A stretch of 64,000 bases of DNA from Ochotona curzoniae (GCF_017591425.1 NW_024466409.1:372001-436000), one strand, 5' to 3'; counted from the first letter of the stretch, positions 35,337-46,770 are shown. Program-made: numbers and translations. Notes: generated from the sequence alone by a model not told the origin.

Positions 35337-35560
35337 GGGCCAGCACTTGCCTTGGTAGTTAAGCTGATCATATCTAACATCCAAATACCTGAGTGAGGCT
35401 GGTCTCTGGCCCCTGGCTCCAGCTTAAAGCTAAAGCTGGCCCTGGGAGGCAGCAGAGATGACTCTGTCATTCATAAGAGAGACCTTGCTGCAGGCTTTTG
35501 GGAGCTTTTCTTTCTCTCTTTCTGCTCATCTCCGTATCTCAAATAAATAATGATTTTTTT
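35337..35560 (+). mobile_element. C-repeat SINE, internally deleted or diverged
   Basis: GGGGCCAGCACTTGCCTTGG head and a CT-rich 3' part ending CTCAAATAAATAATGA; the middle is poorly conserved and the element is shorter than usual. Confidence 0.6.
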
Positions 35561-35564
35561 TAAA

Positions 35565-36095
35565 TAAAACAATGAATTGTCAAAATGCTAGTGCATAGCA
35601 CACTGGTAAATGGCAAGATAGGCAAGTAGTCTGACACATCTGGCTCCTGCTACCATAGGCCTGGCCCACTACTCAGATGTGCTAAGGGGAATATTATCTT
35701 TGCCCCCTGGCTGGGAAATGCAGAGCCTTGTCTGAACAAGAAATTTAGGTTCAACTTTGCCTCCTACCTGGGCTAGCCCCACATTTGTGGGTTCTGATCT
35801 AAAGGTTATTCTTCCTTTTCAGCTAATGGGCTGGAATGTCAAGACAATGACTTCCCCTTCAGATGTGCTCTCCACTGGTCACCAGAGAGCAGCCTTACAT
35901 GTGATAGACCAAAGGGTTCTTCAAGGACCAAAAGAGCTATGTTCCCCTAGTCCACTATCTCAGTGTCTGTCAAAAACCAGGGGACCCTCTCCTGTTCTGC
36001 TGCTGGTGCTACTGGGTCAACGTCTCCTGCATGCCTACACAGTTGCTGGAAGCTGTGGATCACCATCAGCCAGCACTCCAGTGAGAGGGCAATGG
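35565..36095. other. unique intronic sequence
   Basis: No gene recognised. An open frame at 35757-36098 (113 codons) shows no family signature. Confidence 0.45.
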
Positions 36096-36097
36096 TA

Positions 36098-36320
36098 GTG
36101 GCCATAACAACTCACATGTACTGAGGGCGTATGATGTACTGGACACAAGTTCAAGCACATCACATGTACTAACTAATTAATTTTCATTGTAACCATTAAA
36201 GTTGGATCTTCTCACCATCATACAGAAATCTAAGAGAGAGATGAAATTATTTGCCCAATATTCCATAACTAGTAGCAGTAGGCTGGGTTTCAAACCCAGT
36301 CTAGCCCCATATTGTTTGAT
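36098..36320 (-). mobile_element. MIR SINE, antisense
   Basis: Near full-length reversed MIR: CATGTACTGAGGGCGTATGA, TTGTAACCATTAAAGTTGGA, TTATTTGCCCAATATTCCAT, GGGTTTCAAACCCAGTCTAG. Confidence 0.85.
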
Positions 36321-36837
36321 AATCTTGTGTTAAAGGTAGAAGAAGCTGTGATTTGAGCATTCAGCTATAAATCACACAGTTGGTTGCATTCTTTCTCAGG
36401 TTCTCCCCAGGAAGCACTGTGTTGCGAACAGCTCAGAATGAACTCAGGTGGGCTGGATGACCTCATTTGTCCTCTGACTTGAAAGGCCACACAACAAGGA
36501 TTGGACGTCCACAGTCATAACAAAGGCTCTTCCAGCAGGTGACTGTGGATGGATGAGGTTTTTAAAATACTTTATACTACAACATTTCCTCTTTTCCTGG
36601 GAGGGCCAGGCTTGGGGCCTTGCAGGACAGCCTCTTATGACCAAGCATACCCTTGTTCCTGGGAGTGCTTGGACACTCTATGGGTGTGGCTTCCTGTGTG
36701 TCCACTCTGCTCCACACGCTGTGCTACACGTGATCTCATACATGAACCCACCTGTCACCAGGATTGGGTGAGACACAGGAAGCAGGGACTCCTAGCAGAA
36801 AGGACAAAGCCTTAGAGGAGTTTAGCCCTGCTAAATA

Positions 36838-36960
36838 CCTGTGGGAATCTAGCAAATTTCTTAATCTCTAAGAGTGTCAATTTGCTCATCTGTAAAGCCA
36901 AAGAGCAAACAAAGAAATCCTTCTTTTCAAGGTGGTTATAAGAAAAATATGGAGTATAAA
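36838..36960 (+). mobile_element. MIR fragment
   Basis: TAGCAAATTTCTTAATCTCT and TCAATTTGCTCATCTGTAAA. Confidence 0.75.
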
Positions 36961-36964
36961 ATTT

Positions 36965-37190
36965 TACAGCCCTTAAAGAAAACATTTACTAAGTACCTAT
37001 AATATGCCAGGCTCTCTGCATACATTTCATTTATATTTCATAAAACTCCCACAAGATAGACACATTATTTGATATCCACTTTAGAGATAAGGAAATTGAG
37101 GGGCAGGGAGATGGAGTGCTTGGATGGTTCGACTGGCAGGATTTAAGCCCAAGCTGTGTTCACTCCTGAGATCTGGTGCTTCAGTGCCCT
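36965..37190 (-). mobile_element. MIR SINE, antisense
   Basis: CATTTACTAAGTACCTATAA, TATGCCAGGCTCTCTGCATA, ATCCACTTTAGAGATAAGGA, GGATTTAAGCCCAAGCTGTG. Confidence 0.88.
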
Positions 37191-37194
37191 CTGT

Positions 37195-37445
37195 GATCTC
37201 TGTTCCTTCACCACATCATGTCTCCTGCATAGGTCTCTAAGTTTCATCTTAATGCTACAATGACAGTGCTCTTTCTAAAAAGCCAATCCAAAACCATTAC
37301 TCCTCTGTATAAAATCCTTCCTCAGTTCCCTTGCTAGGGAGATCTTAAACTGTTTAGCATAGCATTCAAGGCCTGGGATTGACTCATGTTCAATCTCTTT
37401 TTCTGATCTGTTTCCCAGCCTGAATTCCACTAAAATTTAAATCCT
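37195..37445 (+). mobile_element. L2 LINE fragment
   Basis: CCATTACTCCTCTGTATAAA, CCTTCCTCAGTTCCCTTGCT, AGCATAGCATTCAAGGCCTG are characteristic L2 phrases. Confidence 0.82.
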
Positions 37446-37479
37446 AGACAGATGAATTCTTCCTTTATTGCTGTTGTTA

Positions 37480-37762
37480 TTGGAAAAGAAGATTTACTGA
37501 AAAAGAGACAGAAAGATCTTTTTATCTTTCATTCTCCAAATGGCCACAATGGTTCAGATCTGGGCCAATAATCTGAAGCCAGGGGCTTCTTTCAGGTCTC
37601 CCATGGCAGTGCAGGGTTCCAAGGACTTGGGCTATCCTCCATGGCTTCCCCAGGCCATAAGTACAAAGCTGGATTGGACGTGGAGGAGCTAGGACAAGAA
37701 CCGATATCCATGTGCTTGCAGGTAGAGGATCAGCCTGTTTGAGCCACTGTGTTGGCCTAGAC
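37480..37762 (-). mobile_element. C-repeat SINE, antisense
   Basis: AAGAAGATTTACTGAAAAAG, CAAATGGCCACAATGGTTCA, CTTTCAGGTCTCCCATGGCA, reversed head GAGCCACTGTGTTGGCC. Confidence 0.87.
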
Positions 37763-37764
37763 AC

Positions 37765-38280
37765 ACGGATTCTTGAACTGCTGCTCCCTGTGTCTGCAGG
37801 GCTCTCCCAGCAAACAAGGGGAACTCTTACTCTTCTTTGAAAAGCTGGCTCAATTATTACCTTCTCCTTCCCAGATTTTTCCAACCAGCTTTGCTGGCCT
37901 TCCTCTGCTTCTGTAAAAACTCCGTCCATAATCTGATTTATCAGTTGATAACTCTATCTACACCACTGATTGCCAACATATTTGAATCTGAGAACTAGTT
38001 TTTTACTTCCTCAGAATTTTAGAATCTTTTAAAAGACACCAATCAAAGCAATGCTTAATGACAAAAGAAAAAAAAAACACTAAGGCTTGTGAACACTTCT
38101 GTAGTTGAATGAATGTAATAGCTCTCTACAGAAATGAAGACAGTGCTGTGAGGGACACGTATAGATTTGAGGGTCTTGCTGTACATGTACTCCATGGACT
38201 CTAAGGCTCCAAAGCTTCCAGTTTGGAAACCACGGTTCTGGTTTAGCAAGTGGGTTTTTGGGTAAAATGGAACCACTCAT
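37765..38280. other. unassigned intronic sequence
   Basis: No gene. The end near 38205-38240 (CAGTTTGGAAACCACGGTTC) faintly recalls a MER5-type terminus but is too diverged to call. Confidence 0.4.
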
Positions 38281-38388
38281 TGATCCTATTATATTTAAGG
38301 GCTATGCCAGTCACTTTAAATTTTTATCACCTTTAATTCTCAAAAAAAAAATCCATCTATTACTTTTCAGATAATCAAAGAGGCTTAG

Positions 38389-38692
38389 GGGACAATGTGG
38401 TGGAATAGCTAGTTAAGCTGTTGCCTGCTATGCTGGCATCCATATTTTGATGACCAGTTCCAGCCCTGTCTGCTCCACTTATGATTCAGCTACTTGTTAT
38501 TGTATCTAGAAGGCAGTGGAAGGTGGTCCAAGTGCATGAGGCCCCTACCAACCACATCGAAGACACAGATGGTGTTCTGGGCTCCTGGCTTCAGCCTACA
38601 CCAGTCCTGTCGGTTGTAGCCATTTGGGGAGTAAACCAGAGGATGAGAGATCTGTCTTTTAAATAAATAAATCTTCTGATTAAAAAAAAAGT
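38389..38692 (+). mobile_element. C-repeat SINE, first of three in tandem
   Basis: GGACAATGTGGTGGAATAGC head; ATTTGGGGAGTAAACCAGAG; tail TTTAAATAAATAAATCTTCT then A9. Confidence 0.83.
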
Positions 38693-38701
38693 ATTGTTAA
38701 G

Positions 38702-39012
38702 AGGCTGGCACCATGCTATAGCAATTAAAATCATGATAAACCAACTGGTCCACAATATCACCATCCTGTATGGGACTGATTCAAGTCCCAGCTGTTTACT
38801 CCTGTTCCAGCTCCCTGCTAATGGCCCAGAAAAAGCAGCAGAAGATGCTGCCCATATGGGAGACCCAACAGAAACTCTTGGCTCCTGGCTTTGGCCTAGT
38901 CCATCCAGCCATCTGGGGAGTGAACCAGTGGATGGAAGATCTCTCTATCTCTCCCCCTTCTCTGTGGCTCTGACGTTCAAAATAAATAATTGTTTTACAA
39001 CATTTTTAAAAA
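38702..39012 (+). mobile_element. C-repeat SINE, second of three
   Basis: GAGGCTGGCACCATGCTATA head; AGAAAAAGCAGCAGAAGATG; CATCTGGGGAGTGAACCAGT; tail CAAAATAAATAATTG. Confidence 0.85.
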
Positions 39013-39028
39013 ATCTAAACAAAAGTAA

Positions 39029-39356
39029 AGCGGACACTGTGGTGTGTAGGTAAAGTTGCTGCCTGTGATGCCAGTATCCCATATGGGCATTGGCTCAAGG
39101 TCCACTTCTGATTTAACTCCATGCTAAATGACCTGGGAAAAAAGGGGGATTATGACTCTAGTGTTTGGGTTCCTGCGCCATGAGACAAGATGAAGCTCCT
39201 GGCTTTGGTCTGGTCATTGCAGCCATCTAGGAAGGAAACCACCAAATGCGAGGTCTCTCACCTTCTTTATTTCTCTCTCTCTCCCTCTGTGTGTGTGTGT
39301 GTGTGTGTAGCTCTGACTTTAACATACCAACCTTAAAAAAAGAGAGAGAGAGAGAG
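39029..39356 (+). mobile_element. C-repeat SINE, third of three
   Basis: GCGGACACTGTGGTGTGTAG head; TGCCAGTATCCCATATGGGC; a CT tract, then (GT)11 at about 39287-39309 and (GA)n at 39342-39360 in its tail. Confidence 0.83.
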
Positions 39357-39474
39357 AAGAGAGACTCAGAAGGCTGCACTGCCTTGCTTGAGGTCACCTT
39401 GTGACTGAGAGGCAGAGCAAGGCTTTGGTTCTTGGGCTTTTCCTACTCTGCCTCCAATGCAAGACTACCACGGG

Positions 39475-39960
39475 TTCAGCTCTCAGTTCTGGACCTCCCT
39501 CACAGCAGTGTTCAGGAGATTGAAGGACAAAATCCCAGAACCCCTTCTCCATATGTTCTCTGGTTCTCCAGCTTATACCACCCTAGCTGGCTGCCTTTCT
39601 AGCCACAGGTAAGCTATCAAAGAGATTCTCAATCCATCAAAGAACCAGAGAAGAAATGAGGCAAAATTCTATGATAGAGTCTCACATGGTCCATTTCCTT
39701 CAGTGTTGTTTCCCTTTCTTTAGTAGGTCTCATGCCCTAGTCCTAGATTCCAGTCCCCTCTCTTCATTATGAGCCCCCATCCCCACACCTCCCTCCTCCA
39801 AAATTCTTTTCCATATTTACAGCAGCCTGCTGTCCTCAAACAGTGTCCTCCAATTTGCTACCCCTAAGGTCTTAAAGCCCAGTAATAACTTGGTTCTCTC
39901 TTTCTCTTACACACATACCCCAAAATCTGTGCTTTAAACCAAGAAGTGACATCTCAAAAA
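39475..39960. other. unassigned intronic sequence
   Basis: CT-rich unique sequence; no gene seen. Confidence 0.45.
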
Positions 39961-39964
39961 TTGT

Positions 39965-40240
39965 GGACATCCCCCACATCCCTTATTGAGAGTGCCTGGC
40001 GCTGATTCTGGCTTCCTGCTAATGCAGAACCTGGGAAGCAGCAGGGGCCAGCCTCAAGCAGTTGTGTCCCTACCACCCATATGGGAGAAACAGGCTGAAC
40101 TCCTGCCTCCTAACTGCAGCCCAGCCCTGGCCTGGCTTTTGTAGGCATTTGAGGAGTGAACCCATAGATGAGAGTTCTATCTTTCTGCCACTCAAATTAA
40201 TTGGTTTCAAAAACTAAGAGCATGAAAAAAAAAAAAAAAC
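39965..40240 (+). mobile_element. C-repeat SINE, 5' end degraded
   Basis: CTGGCTTCCTGCTAATGCAG, GAAGCAGCAGGGGCCAGCCT, CCACCCATATGGGAGAAACA, and an A16 run at about 40224-40239. Confidence 0.78.
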
Positions 40241-40314
40241 ACCCTAAGAAAATGTTGCTGCTCAAGTGTGTCTTTGGAAGAAAAGAACAGGCTAAAAACC
40301 AAATTCAGCTTCCA

Positions 40315-40440
40315 ATCTCTGGTTCTAATTCCTGTTTGAATCATTTTAGGTATATCATTTTAACTGCTCTGAACCTCAATGGCTTCCTCAGAAAAATGAG
40401 GATATAAAATCTACCTCAAGCAATAAATATATGAAGGTTT
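40315..40440 (+). mobile_element. MIR fragment
   Basis: GAACCTCAATGGCTTCCTCA, GAAAAATGAGGATATAAAAT. Confidence 0.75.
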
Positions 40441-40449
40441 TATACCTGC

Positions 40450-41110
40450 ACAGTGAAGCATGTTGAACTGTGACATTCTAAAAGATACGTCAATGTCTTA
40501 ACCTCCTGAATCTGTAAGCATGATCTTATTTGAAGGATTCTTAAAATTTCTAATTAAATTATGGATTAAAAAAAGATTATTTGAAAGGAAGAGTTACAGA
40601 GAAGGAGAGGCAAAGGTAGAAGCAAGAATCTTGCATTTGCTGGTTCATTCCCCAAATACCATAATGGCTAGGCCTAGCCAAGAGGAGCCTGGAACTTCTT
40701 CTGGGTCTCTCATATGTATATAGGGGCCCAAATGCTTTGGGCCATCTTCGAATGTTTTCTCAGGTATATTAAGAGCAAACCTGACTGGAAGTAGAATAGC
40801 TAGGACTCTAACCAGAGCCCACATGAGATGCCAGAGTTGGAGACCGGCTTAACCCACTGCATCGGCTCCCTAAATTAAGGATTTATAGATGAGTAGGCTG
40901 TCCTGGAGTATGTAGGTGGTGTCTAAATTCCACAATTATCATTCTAAAAGAAAGGCAAATGGAGATCTGACACAGACAAAATGATATGGTAAGAATGCCC
41001 ACAGCTACCAGATGGACTTTGTAGAGATATTGATTTCTGACTTCTACACTTCCGAAGTCAGAACATAAACATGAAAGAATGTATGTCTACTTTAAGTCAC
41101 CCACTCAGAC
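40450..41110 (+). mobile_element. LTR remnant (MaLR/ERVL-like), split by a SINE
   Basis: Left piece: CTTAACCTCCTGAATCTGTA and CATGATCTTATTTGAAGGAT. Right piece: GATGAGTAGGCTGTCCTGGA, GGCAAATGGAGATCTGACAC, GACTTCTACACTTCCGAAGT. These follow the order of a common noncoding LTR class, interrupted at 40568. Subfamily uncertain. Confidence 0.5.
40568..40871 (-). mobile_element. C-repeat SINE, antisense, inside LTR remnant
   Basis: AAAAAAGATTATTTGAAAGG tail side, GGTTCATTCCCCAAATACCA, reversed head ACCCACTGCATCGGCTCCC. The flanks TAAATTATGGATT and TAAATTAAGGATT form the target duplication (one mismatch). Confidence 0.86.
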
Positions 41111-41144
41111 TGCAGTCCTATCTCATCAAACTGATCACGTACAG

Positions 41145-41335
41145 GGGTACAGTGGGTTAAGCTTCCACTGCAATATCAGCATCCCACATGCATGCCTGTT
41201 TGAGTACTGGCTGTTCCATCTCCAACTCAGCTTCCTGTTAATGTGAGAAAGCAGCAGGAAGATGGCCTAAGCGCCTGGATCCCTGTCTGCCAAGAGGGAA
41301 ACTCAGATGGAATTCCAGCCCCTGGTTCCCTCACA
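41145..41335 (+). mobile_element. C-repeat SINE, 3'-truncated
   Basis: TACAGTGGGTTAAGCTTCCA head, TATCAGCATCCCACATGCAT, GAGAAAGCAGCAGGAAGATG; it breaks off after CCAGCCCCTGGTTCCCTC with no A-tail. Confidence 0.75.
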
Positions 41336-41339
41336 AATA

Positions 41340-42320
41340 CTTATTAATCATCAAAATTTTACTCAGGTACCACCTATTCTCTATGAGCCTTCCCCTTCCA
41401 CACAGATTTCTCTTTCTCCTTCTGTTCCACGTATGCTTCTCTAATAGAGCATGTCAGCCCCTCTGAAGTGCAAATCTCATCAATCTGAGGCAAGCACATG
41501 GGCTCCAAAGAGTCCAGGAGCCCTTGCAAGACCTGGTTCCAAGCTCCCTCAAAACAGAAGCTTTGAAGAGAATGCTATGACTGCAGAATCCTAAGGATGG
41601 GATTGTTTAATTAAACAGAGACTCAAGTCACCAGTGTCTGGCTTAGGCTGGGCCTCTGGGACCTGAGCAGGCAACATTTCATCATTAGGAGGAAAGGAGA
41701 TGACAAACTCTTTCCTGAAAGAACCCAGCAGGCAGTCAGAATTACTGGATATGGATAAATAAAGCCATTATTTCCAAATACATATCCCAGGCAGTACTAA
41801 ATGCATTCTTCGTATCACAGGCGATACTAAATTTAGAACTGGCACTTTGAGTCATATGCTGATTCCTAAAGAGAAAAACTGAATCCAAGGGGGGAAATGA
41901 AGTGAAATATGGAAATAAAAATGTATCCTTAGCCCATAAGAGCAAGTTGTCAAGAAAGGGGAAGCAAAGTTCCCTACAAAGAATTTCAGCTGCAGAAGAA
42001 CCTTGTGCGGAGAGTGGTGGTGCTCTGCTGGCCCCAAAGCAGCAGGCTCTGGAAACACATCCCTGTGTGGGATTCAGCAGGCTGGCATGGAATCTGCACT
42101 CGAGCAGTATTGCAGAAAACAGCAAAAACCATGTAAGGGTGGGGGCACTGCCGCTCACACTGTTTCACGACAGTGTCTTCCTGTTGCACAGTGTAGGTTG
42201 GCTTTCCTCACTGAGTTCACACTTGAACCTGAAGGGGTTAAAAGCTTTGCTCATGTTACATCATCAGTGAGCCAGAGAATAGAGATTGGTTTTTAATAAT
42301 TTCTATTAAAAAAAATACTT
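41340..42320. other. unique intronic sequence
   Basis: About 1 kb with no recognised gene or repeat. Overlapping open frames of 122-138 codons on both strands (41742-42270) show no family signature. Confidence 0.45.
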
Positions 42321-42321
42321 T

Positions 42322-42628
42322 CAGACGCTGGTCCTGTGGCAAAACAGTTTAAGGTGTTGCCTGCAGTGCTGACATTCCATATAGGTGTCAGTTCAAATCC
42401 TGGCAGCTCCACTTCTGATTCTGCTCCCTGCTAATACGCCTAGGAAAAACAGCAGATGACGACTCAGGTCTTTGGGTCCCTTGTCCACATGAGACCCAGG
42501 TGAAGCTGCTAGCTTTGTCCTAGTCCAGTCATTACAGTCATTTTGGGTATGGGCCAGCAGATGGAAGAGTCTCTCTCCCTTTCTCCCTCTGTACCTCTGC
42601 CTTCCGAATAAATACATCTTAAAAAAAG
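42322..42628 (+). mobile_element. C-repeat SINE
   Basis: CAGACGCTGGTCCTGTGGCA head, GACATTCCATATAGGTGTCA, GGAAAAACAGCAGATGACGA, tail CCGAATAAATACATCTTAAA. Confidence 0.88.
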
Positions 42629-42639
42629 AATATGTAAGA

Positions 42640-43190
42640 CTCAAAATTAATTTAAAAAAATACTTGCTGATTTAAAGAAAAGCTGAAAAGATACTCCTGA
42701 GTTCCCAAATCCCTTTCCCAAGCTTGCCCTGCTGTTAACATATTCCTTACTAGCACTGGTATATGACAATTACCTAAATGTCACGCTCTGTTTAGCTGTC
42801 ACTGTTTTTTTTTTTCCCCAATGTCTTTTCTGCTCCAGGACCCCCATCTGGACATCACATGACCTTTACTTATCGCATTTTCTCTGGCCCTTCTGTGCAG
42901 TTACAGCTGCTCCATATTCCCTTGTTTTTGACATTGGCTTGTTTGAATACTAGCAGGTCTTCTGCAGGGTTTTCCTCAATTTGAGTTATTCTGTCTTATA
43001 GTCAGATAGGATTACAGGTTAGTAAGAAGAGGACCATGAAGGTGAAGCTCCCTTCTCATCAAGTCATATCCAAGGTGCCTACTGTCAACCATTCTCACAG
43101 GTGATGATAACCTTAATCTCCTGGTCAAAGTAGTGTTTCCTAGGTTTCTTCACTATAATGTTATCCTCCCTCACATCTCTAGCCCTGTCA
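42640..43190 (+). mobile_element. ancient L1M 3' UTR fragment
   Basis: AATCCCTTTCCCAAGCTTGC, CCCAATGTCTTTTCTGCTCC, TTTTCCTCAATTTGAGTTAT, AGGTGATGATAACCTTAATC, CTAGGTTTCTTCACTATAAT: ordered phrases of an old L1 3' UTR. Confidence 0.82.
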
Positions 43191-43194
43191 TGCT

Positions 43195-43640
43195 CTACTC
43201 CTTGACAACAAAGTGAGGTGCTTCCAGCAGGAAGAGTTCAGGCTTATGTTGGAAGGACAGGTATCAAAAGACATCCCATGTAGAAGGAACTGGAATGCAG
43301 GTAAGGACATGCGCATTCAGGGAATGAAGCAGGGGCAGCACACCACCAAACAGCAGAAGAGGAGGCTGGGTAGGTGGCTAAACTCAAGGTGAGCAGGTCC
43401 CTACAGCCACACAGGCCTGGACTGTTCTATAGACAGAATCACTTTCCACTGTCCTGTTAAGGTTACTGCTTGGGCTTTCTGAAGTCCTTGTGAGTGATAA
43501 GCTGACTTAAACCTCCCTCATTCCCCAAAGTACACAAGTCTCTAGAGGCATAATGACTGCTGGACATCAGTCAAAATCCATTCTTTTCCTCTTTCCTAGC
43601 AACAAACCCTAAATTTTATTCAGGATAACCATGCATCCAG
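43195..43640. other. unique intronic sequence
   Basis: No gene or repeat recognised. Confidence 0.45.
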
Positions 43641-43657
43641 CTCAAAGATTAATTTCT

Positions 43658-43974
43658 TTCTTTTTAAAAAGATATTTATTTATTTTTATTGCAAAGTCAG
43701 AAACACAGAGGGGAGGAGAGACAAACAGGAAGGAAGATTTCTGTCTGATGATTCATTCCCCAAGTGGCTACAATGGCCGGAGCTGCACCGATCTGAAGCC
43801 AGGAGCCAGGAATTTCTTCCAGATCTCCCACGTGGGTACAAAGTCCCAAGGCTTTGGGCCCTCCTCAATTGCTTTCCTAGGCCACAAGCAGGGAGCTGGG
43901 AAACAGGGCTGCCAGATTAGAATTGGCGCATTTAAGGCAAGGAGTTAAGCCACTAGGTCACCACGCAGGGCCCC
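43658..43974 (-). mobile_element. C-repeat SINE, antisense, with 15-bp target duplication
   Basis: AAAAAGATATTTATTTATTT tail side, GGAGGAGAGACAAACAGGAA, reversed head GGTCACCACGCAGGGCCC. A perfect direct repeat CAAAGATTAATTTCT flanks it at 43643-43657 and 43975-43989. Confidence 0.96.
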
Positions 43975-43989
43975 CAAAGATTAATTTCT

Positions 43990-44400
43990 CAGCTTTTATT
44001 GCAGTTAGTGAAGCTCTGTGACTTAGCTTCGATGAATGAGTTATAAGTGGACGTGGCTGGGCAGCAATTTAGGGACAGTGCCTTAAAGAGCCTCTGTTTT
44101 TTTGTGCTTGCTTCCTGGTGAATATAGATACAATGGCTAACTCTAGTACTCTCCTGGTCCATGGAAAACAACAACAACAACAAACAACAAGAACCAAAAA
44201 ACCAAAGCAAACAAGCAACCAGACCTCAGGGATGAAAACCTCTGTTAAGGACAGTGAAACACAGAGAGAAATAATTGAGATTCCTGAGAACCATGGAGCT
44301 ATGACACCCGTCATGGCTGAACATCACCAGATCACTCACGTGTGAATGTACTAATGTGCTGGGCTGCAATAGCAAAATACCACAGACCTGGTGGCAGAAA
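43990..44400. other. unassigned intronic sequence with (CAA)n
   Basis: Contains a short (CAA)n-like run at 44166-44192. The 3' part (CTGCAATAGCAAAATACCAC near 44365) recalls reversed MaLR ends but is too short to call. Confidence 0.4.
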
Positions 44401-44404
44401 CAAC

Positions 44405-44987
44405 AGAAATCACACCAGGCCCTCCATATCCAGGGTTTCTTCCTCTGTGGATTCAACCAACTGTGGATCAGAAATATTCAGGGGGAAAAAAATGTGTCTG
44501 AATATGAACAAACTTTTGGTTTTGTTTATTTGAAAGGTAGGGAAAGAGAAACAGACAGAAAGAGATCTTCCAGCTGCAGGTTTACTCCCCAAATGCCCAC
44601 CACAAACTCAATCCTAGTTTTCTACATAGTAGGAATTCAGGCATTCGGGCCATTAACTGCTGCCGCCCAGGGCATGCATTAATGTGAAGCTGGAATTGGA
44701 ATTGGAGCTGGGACTCAAACCTATGCACTCCCATATCATATGTGGCAGTTCCAAATACTCTACCAACTGCTGTGCAAAATGCCCACTCGCCTCCCGACTT
44801 TTTTTCTTGCTATTGATCCCTAAAAACACAGTATAACAACTATTTACACTGTGTTAAGTATAGCAGTAGTTCCAAATAATTTAAGGTATATGGTAGGATG
44901 TGCATTAAATTACATGCAATGCCAAAAATAAATGGACTCGGGGTGTCCTGGAGGTAACTGCCTATGGCCGCAAGGGACAACTGTAAT
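44405..44987 (+). mobile_element. Tigger-like (pogo) DNA transposon, split by a SINE
   Basis: The left end GGCCCTCCATATCCAGGGTT with CTGTGGATTCAACCAACTGT, then GAAATATTCAGGGGG. It resumes at about 44793 with ACAACTATTTACACTGTGTT and AAGGTATATGGTAGGATGTG, and ends GGCCGCAAGGGACAACTG, which mirrors the left terminus. This fits a short non-autonomous Tigger derivative of about 300 bp. Confidence 0.75.
44518..44792 (-). mobile_element. C-repeat SINE, antisense, inside Tigger
   Basis: TTTGTTTATTTGAAAGGTAG tail side, GTTTACTCCCCAAATGCCCA, reversed head TACCAACTGCTGTGCAAAAT. Confidence 0.8.
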
Positions 44988-45209
44988 TTCTTCCTACTTC
45001 TGGAGCCTGGAAGTGCAATCTGAAGGTGCTAGTAGGGTTGGCTTCTGTGAGACTCCGCTTCCCAGCATGCAGATACTTGTCTTCTTGTTGTAGCATCTGT
45101 GCACACACACAGTGGCAGCAATCTCTGTTGTCTCCTTTTTGTAGCAAAACATCAGCCTACCAGATTAAGGCTTTATTTTTAGCACCTCACTTAATCTTTC
45201 TTCCTTCCT

Positions 45210-45537
45210 TTTTTTTTTTTTAAAGATTTATTTTATTTTTATTGGAAAGGCGGATATACAGAGAGGAGAGACAGAGAGGAAGATCTTCCATCCGATGATT
45301 CACTCCCCAAGTGAGCACAACGGCCGATGCTATGCCGATCCGAAGCCAGGAGCCTCTTCCGGGTCTCCCACGCGGGTGCAGGGTCCCAAAGCCTTGGGCC
45401 GTCCTCGACTGCTTTCCCGGGCCACAGGCAGGGAGCTGGAAGGGAAGTGTGGCCGCCGGGATTAGAACCAGTGCCCATATGGAATCCCGAGCGTGCAAGG
45501 CGAGGACCTTAACCACTGCGCCATGGCTCCGGGCCCA
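45210..45537 (-). mobile_element. young C-repeat SINE, antisense
   Basis: T-run and AAAGATTTATTTTATTTTTA, GAGGAAGATCTTCCATCCGA, CpG-rich reversed head CACTGCGCCATGGCTCCGGG. The flanks AATCTTTCTTCCTT (from 45193) and AATCTTTCTTTCTTCCTT (from 45538) form the target duplication. Confidence 0.95.
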
Positions 45538-45539
45538 AT

Positions 45540-46645
45540 CTTTCTTTCTTCCTTATGGGTCCGATCTCTGAATACTCTAGTCATATTAGGGGTCAGGCCT
45601 TCAACCTATAACTTTGGGGAGTACACAACTGAGTTCTTACCAAAGAAGGTAAACTGACTTCTCTTGTTTAAGTCACGATCAACTCAGTATCTATTACTAG
45701 TGCATGCACTTAGTTCCTTAAGGGTAGAACTCTAAAATCCAAGGAGTATCTTCTAAGGTTTTTATCCTGATGTCCTTCAAGCTAAGAGTCCAAGGGCAAT
45801 TATCAAAGACATCACGCTCTAAGTCATTTTGAGTGAGAATTCATCAACATGTTTAGTTCTTTCAAATGACAAGTATTTAGGGTACCTACTTATGCCAGAT
45901 AATGGGCTAGGTGCTGGGAACACTACAACAAATGAACATGACCTTTGACCTTTGGGAACTTACCATTATTACTGATTTAAGTTCATCTTTTTCCAAAGTG
46001 TGTTATTATGACATAATAAATAAAACAGAAATGCAAATTTAAAACATTGAAAAGTATATTTAAGTGCCAGCCGTAGAAGTTGGATACTTGTGATGACTGA
46101 GCAAACAAATTGACTTTAGCCTTCCTAGCAGCTGTGACAAAAAGTAAAAAAAGTCACTTTTTTTTTAATTGAAAAGAGAATAATACCTAATCATGCAGGA
46201 AAGTAAAATGTAAACACATTTAAAAAAATTTTCTGAAGAAATTCTGCTTAATGCTTCCGAGTGCCTTGAATGTCCTAAAAAGTACCATTTTTCTGACCAA
46301 ATCCCAGTGGATGATCACTCTAAATCCTATGCACAATTCATTAGCTTTTACATATTCACCAAATAAAGCATGGTTTGCAAACACGGTTTTGGTTTCCTAA
46401 TGTAAAGCACAGAGTTTACTCAAGTCTGAATGACCACCTGAAGACGGTACAGAGAATGAGGACTGGCTAATGCAGAAAGCTCTCAAGGATGGATAGTAGA
46501 TGTCCGAATTTAACAAGCAGAAGGAGTGAAAAGATAGTACCCCATGGAGAGGCCAGGTTAGATGGAAAGATGAAACACTGAGAGTAAAGTCACCATGGCA
46601 CACACACAGAGTTCCTTTCTTGGTATATCTCAACAGGCAGCATCT
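45540..46645. other. mostly unique intronic sequence
   Basis: Only an old L2/MIR-like block at 45870-45975 is recognisable; no gene seen. Confidence 0.45.
45870..45975. mobile_element. ancient repeat remnant (L2/MIR-like)
   Basis: CTTATGCCAGATAATGGGCT and AGGTGCTGGGAACACTACAA, then CCTTTGGGAACTTACCATTA. Confidence 0.55.
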
Positions 46646-46649
46646 TATT

Positions 46650-46770
46650 AAAGAAAATATGAGTTTGAATCCCAGCTTTTCTGCTCTGTCACTTGATGTG
46701 TAATGGGAGAGTGTTACAAATCCAGAGCCTCAGCTGTCTTAGGGAAAAGAAAGATGACATCTACCTATTG
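46650..46770 (+). mobile_element. MIR fragment
   Basis: GAGTTTGAATCCCAGCTTTT, CTGCTCTGTCACTTGATGTG, CCTCAGCTGTCTTAGGGAA. Confidence 0.7.

Larger units (their letters stand above)
38285..39470 (-). mobile_element. MIR SINE (antisense) split by three consecutive C-repeats
   Basis: Left half 38285-38387 (ATGCCAGTCACTTTAAATTT, CTTTTCAGATAATCAAAGAG) and right half 39357-39470 (CTTGCTTGAGGTCACCTTGT, TGACTGAGAGGCAGAGCAAG) are adjacent parts of one reversed MIR. About 970 bp of SINE sequence separates them. Confidence 0.75.
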
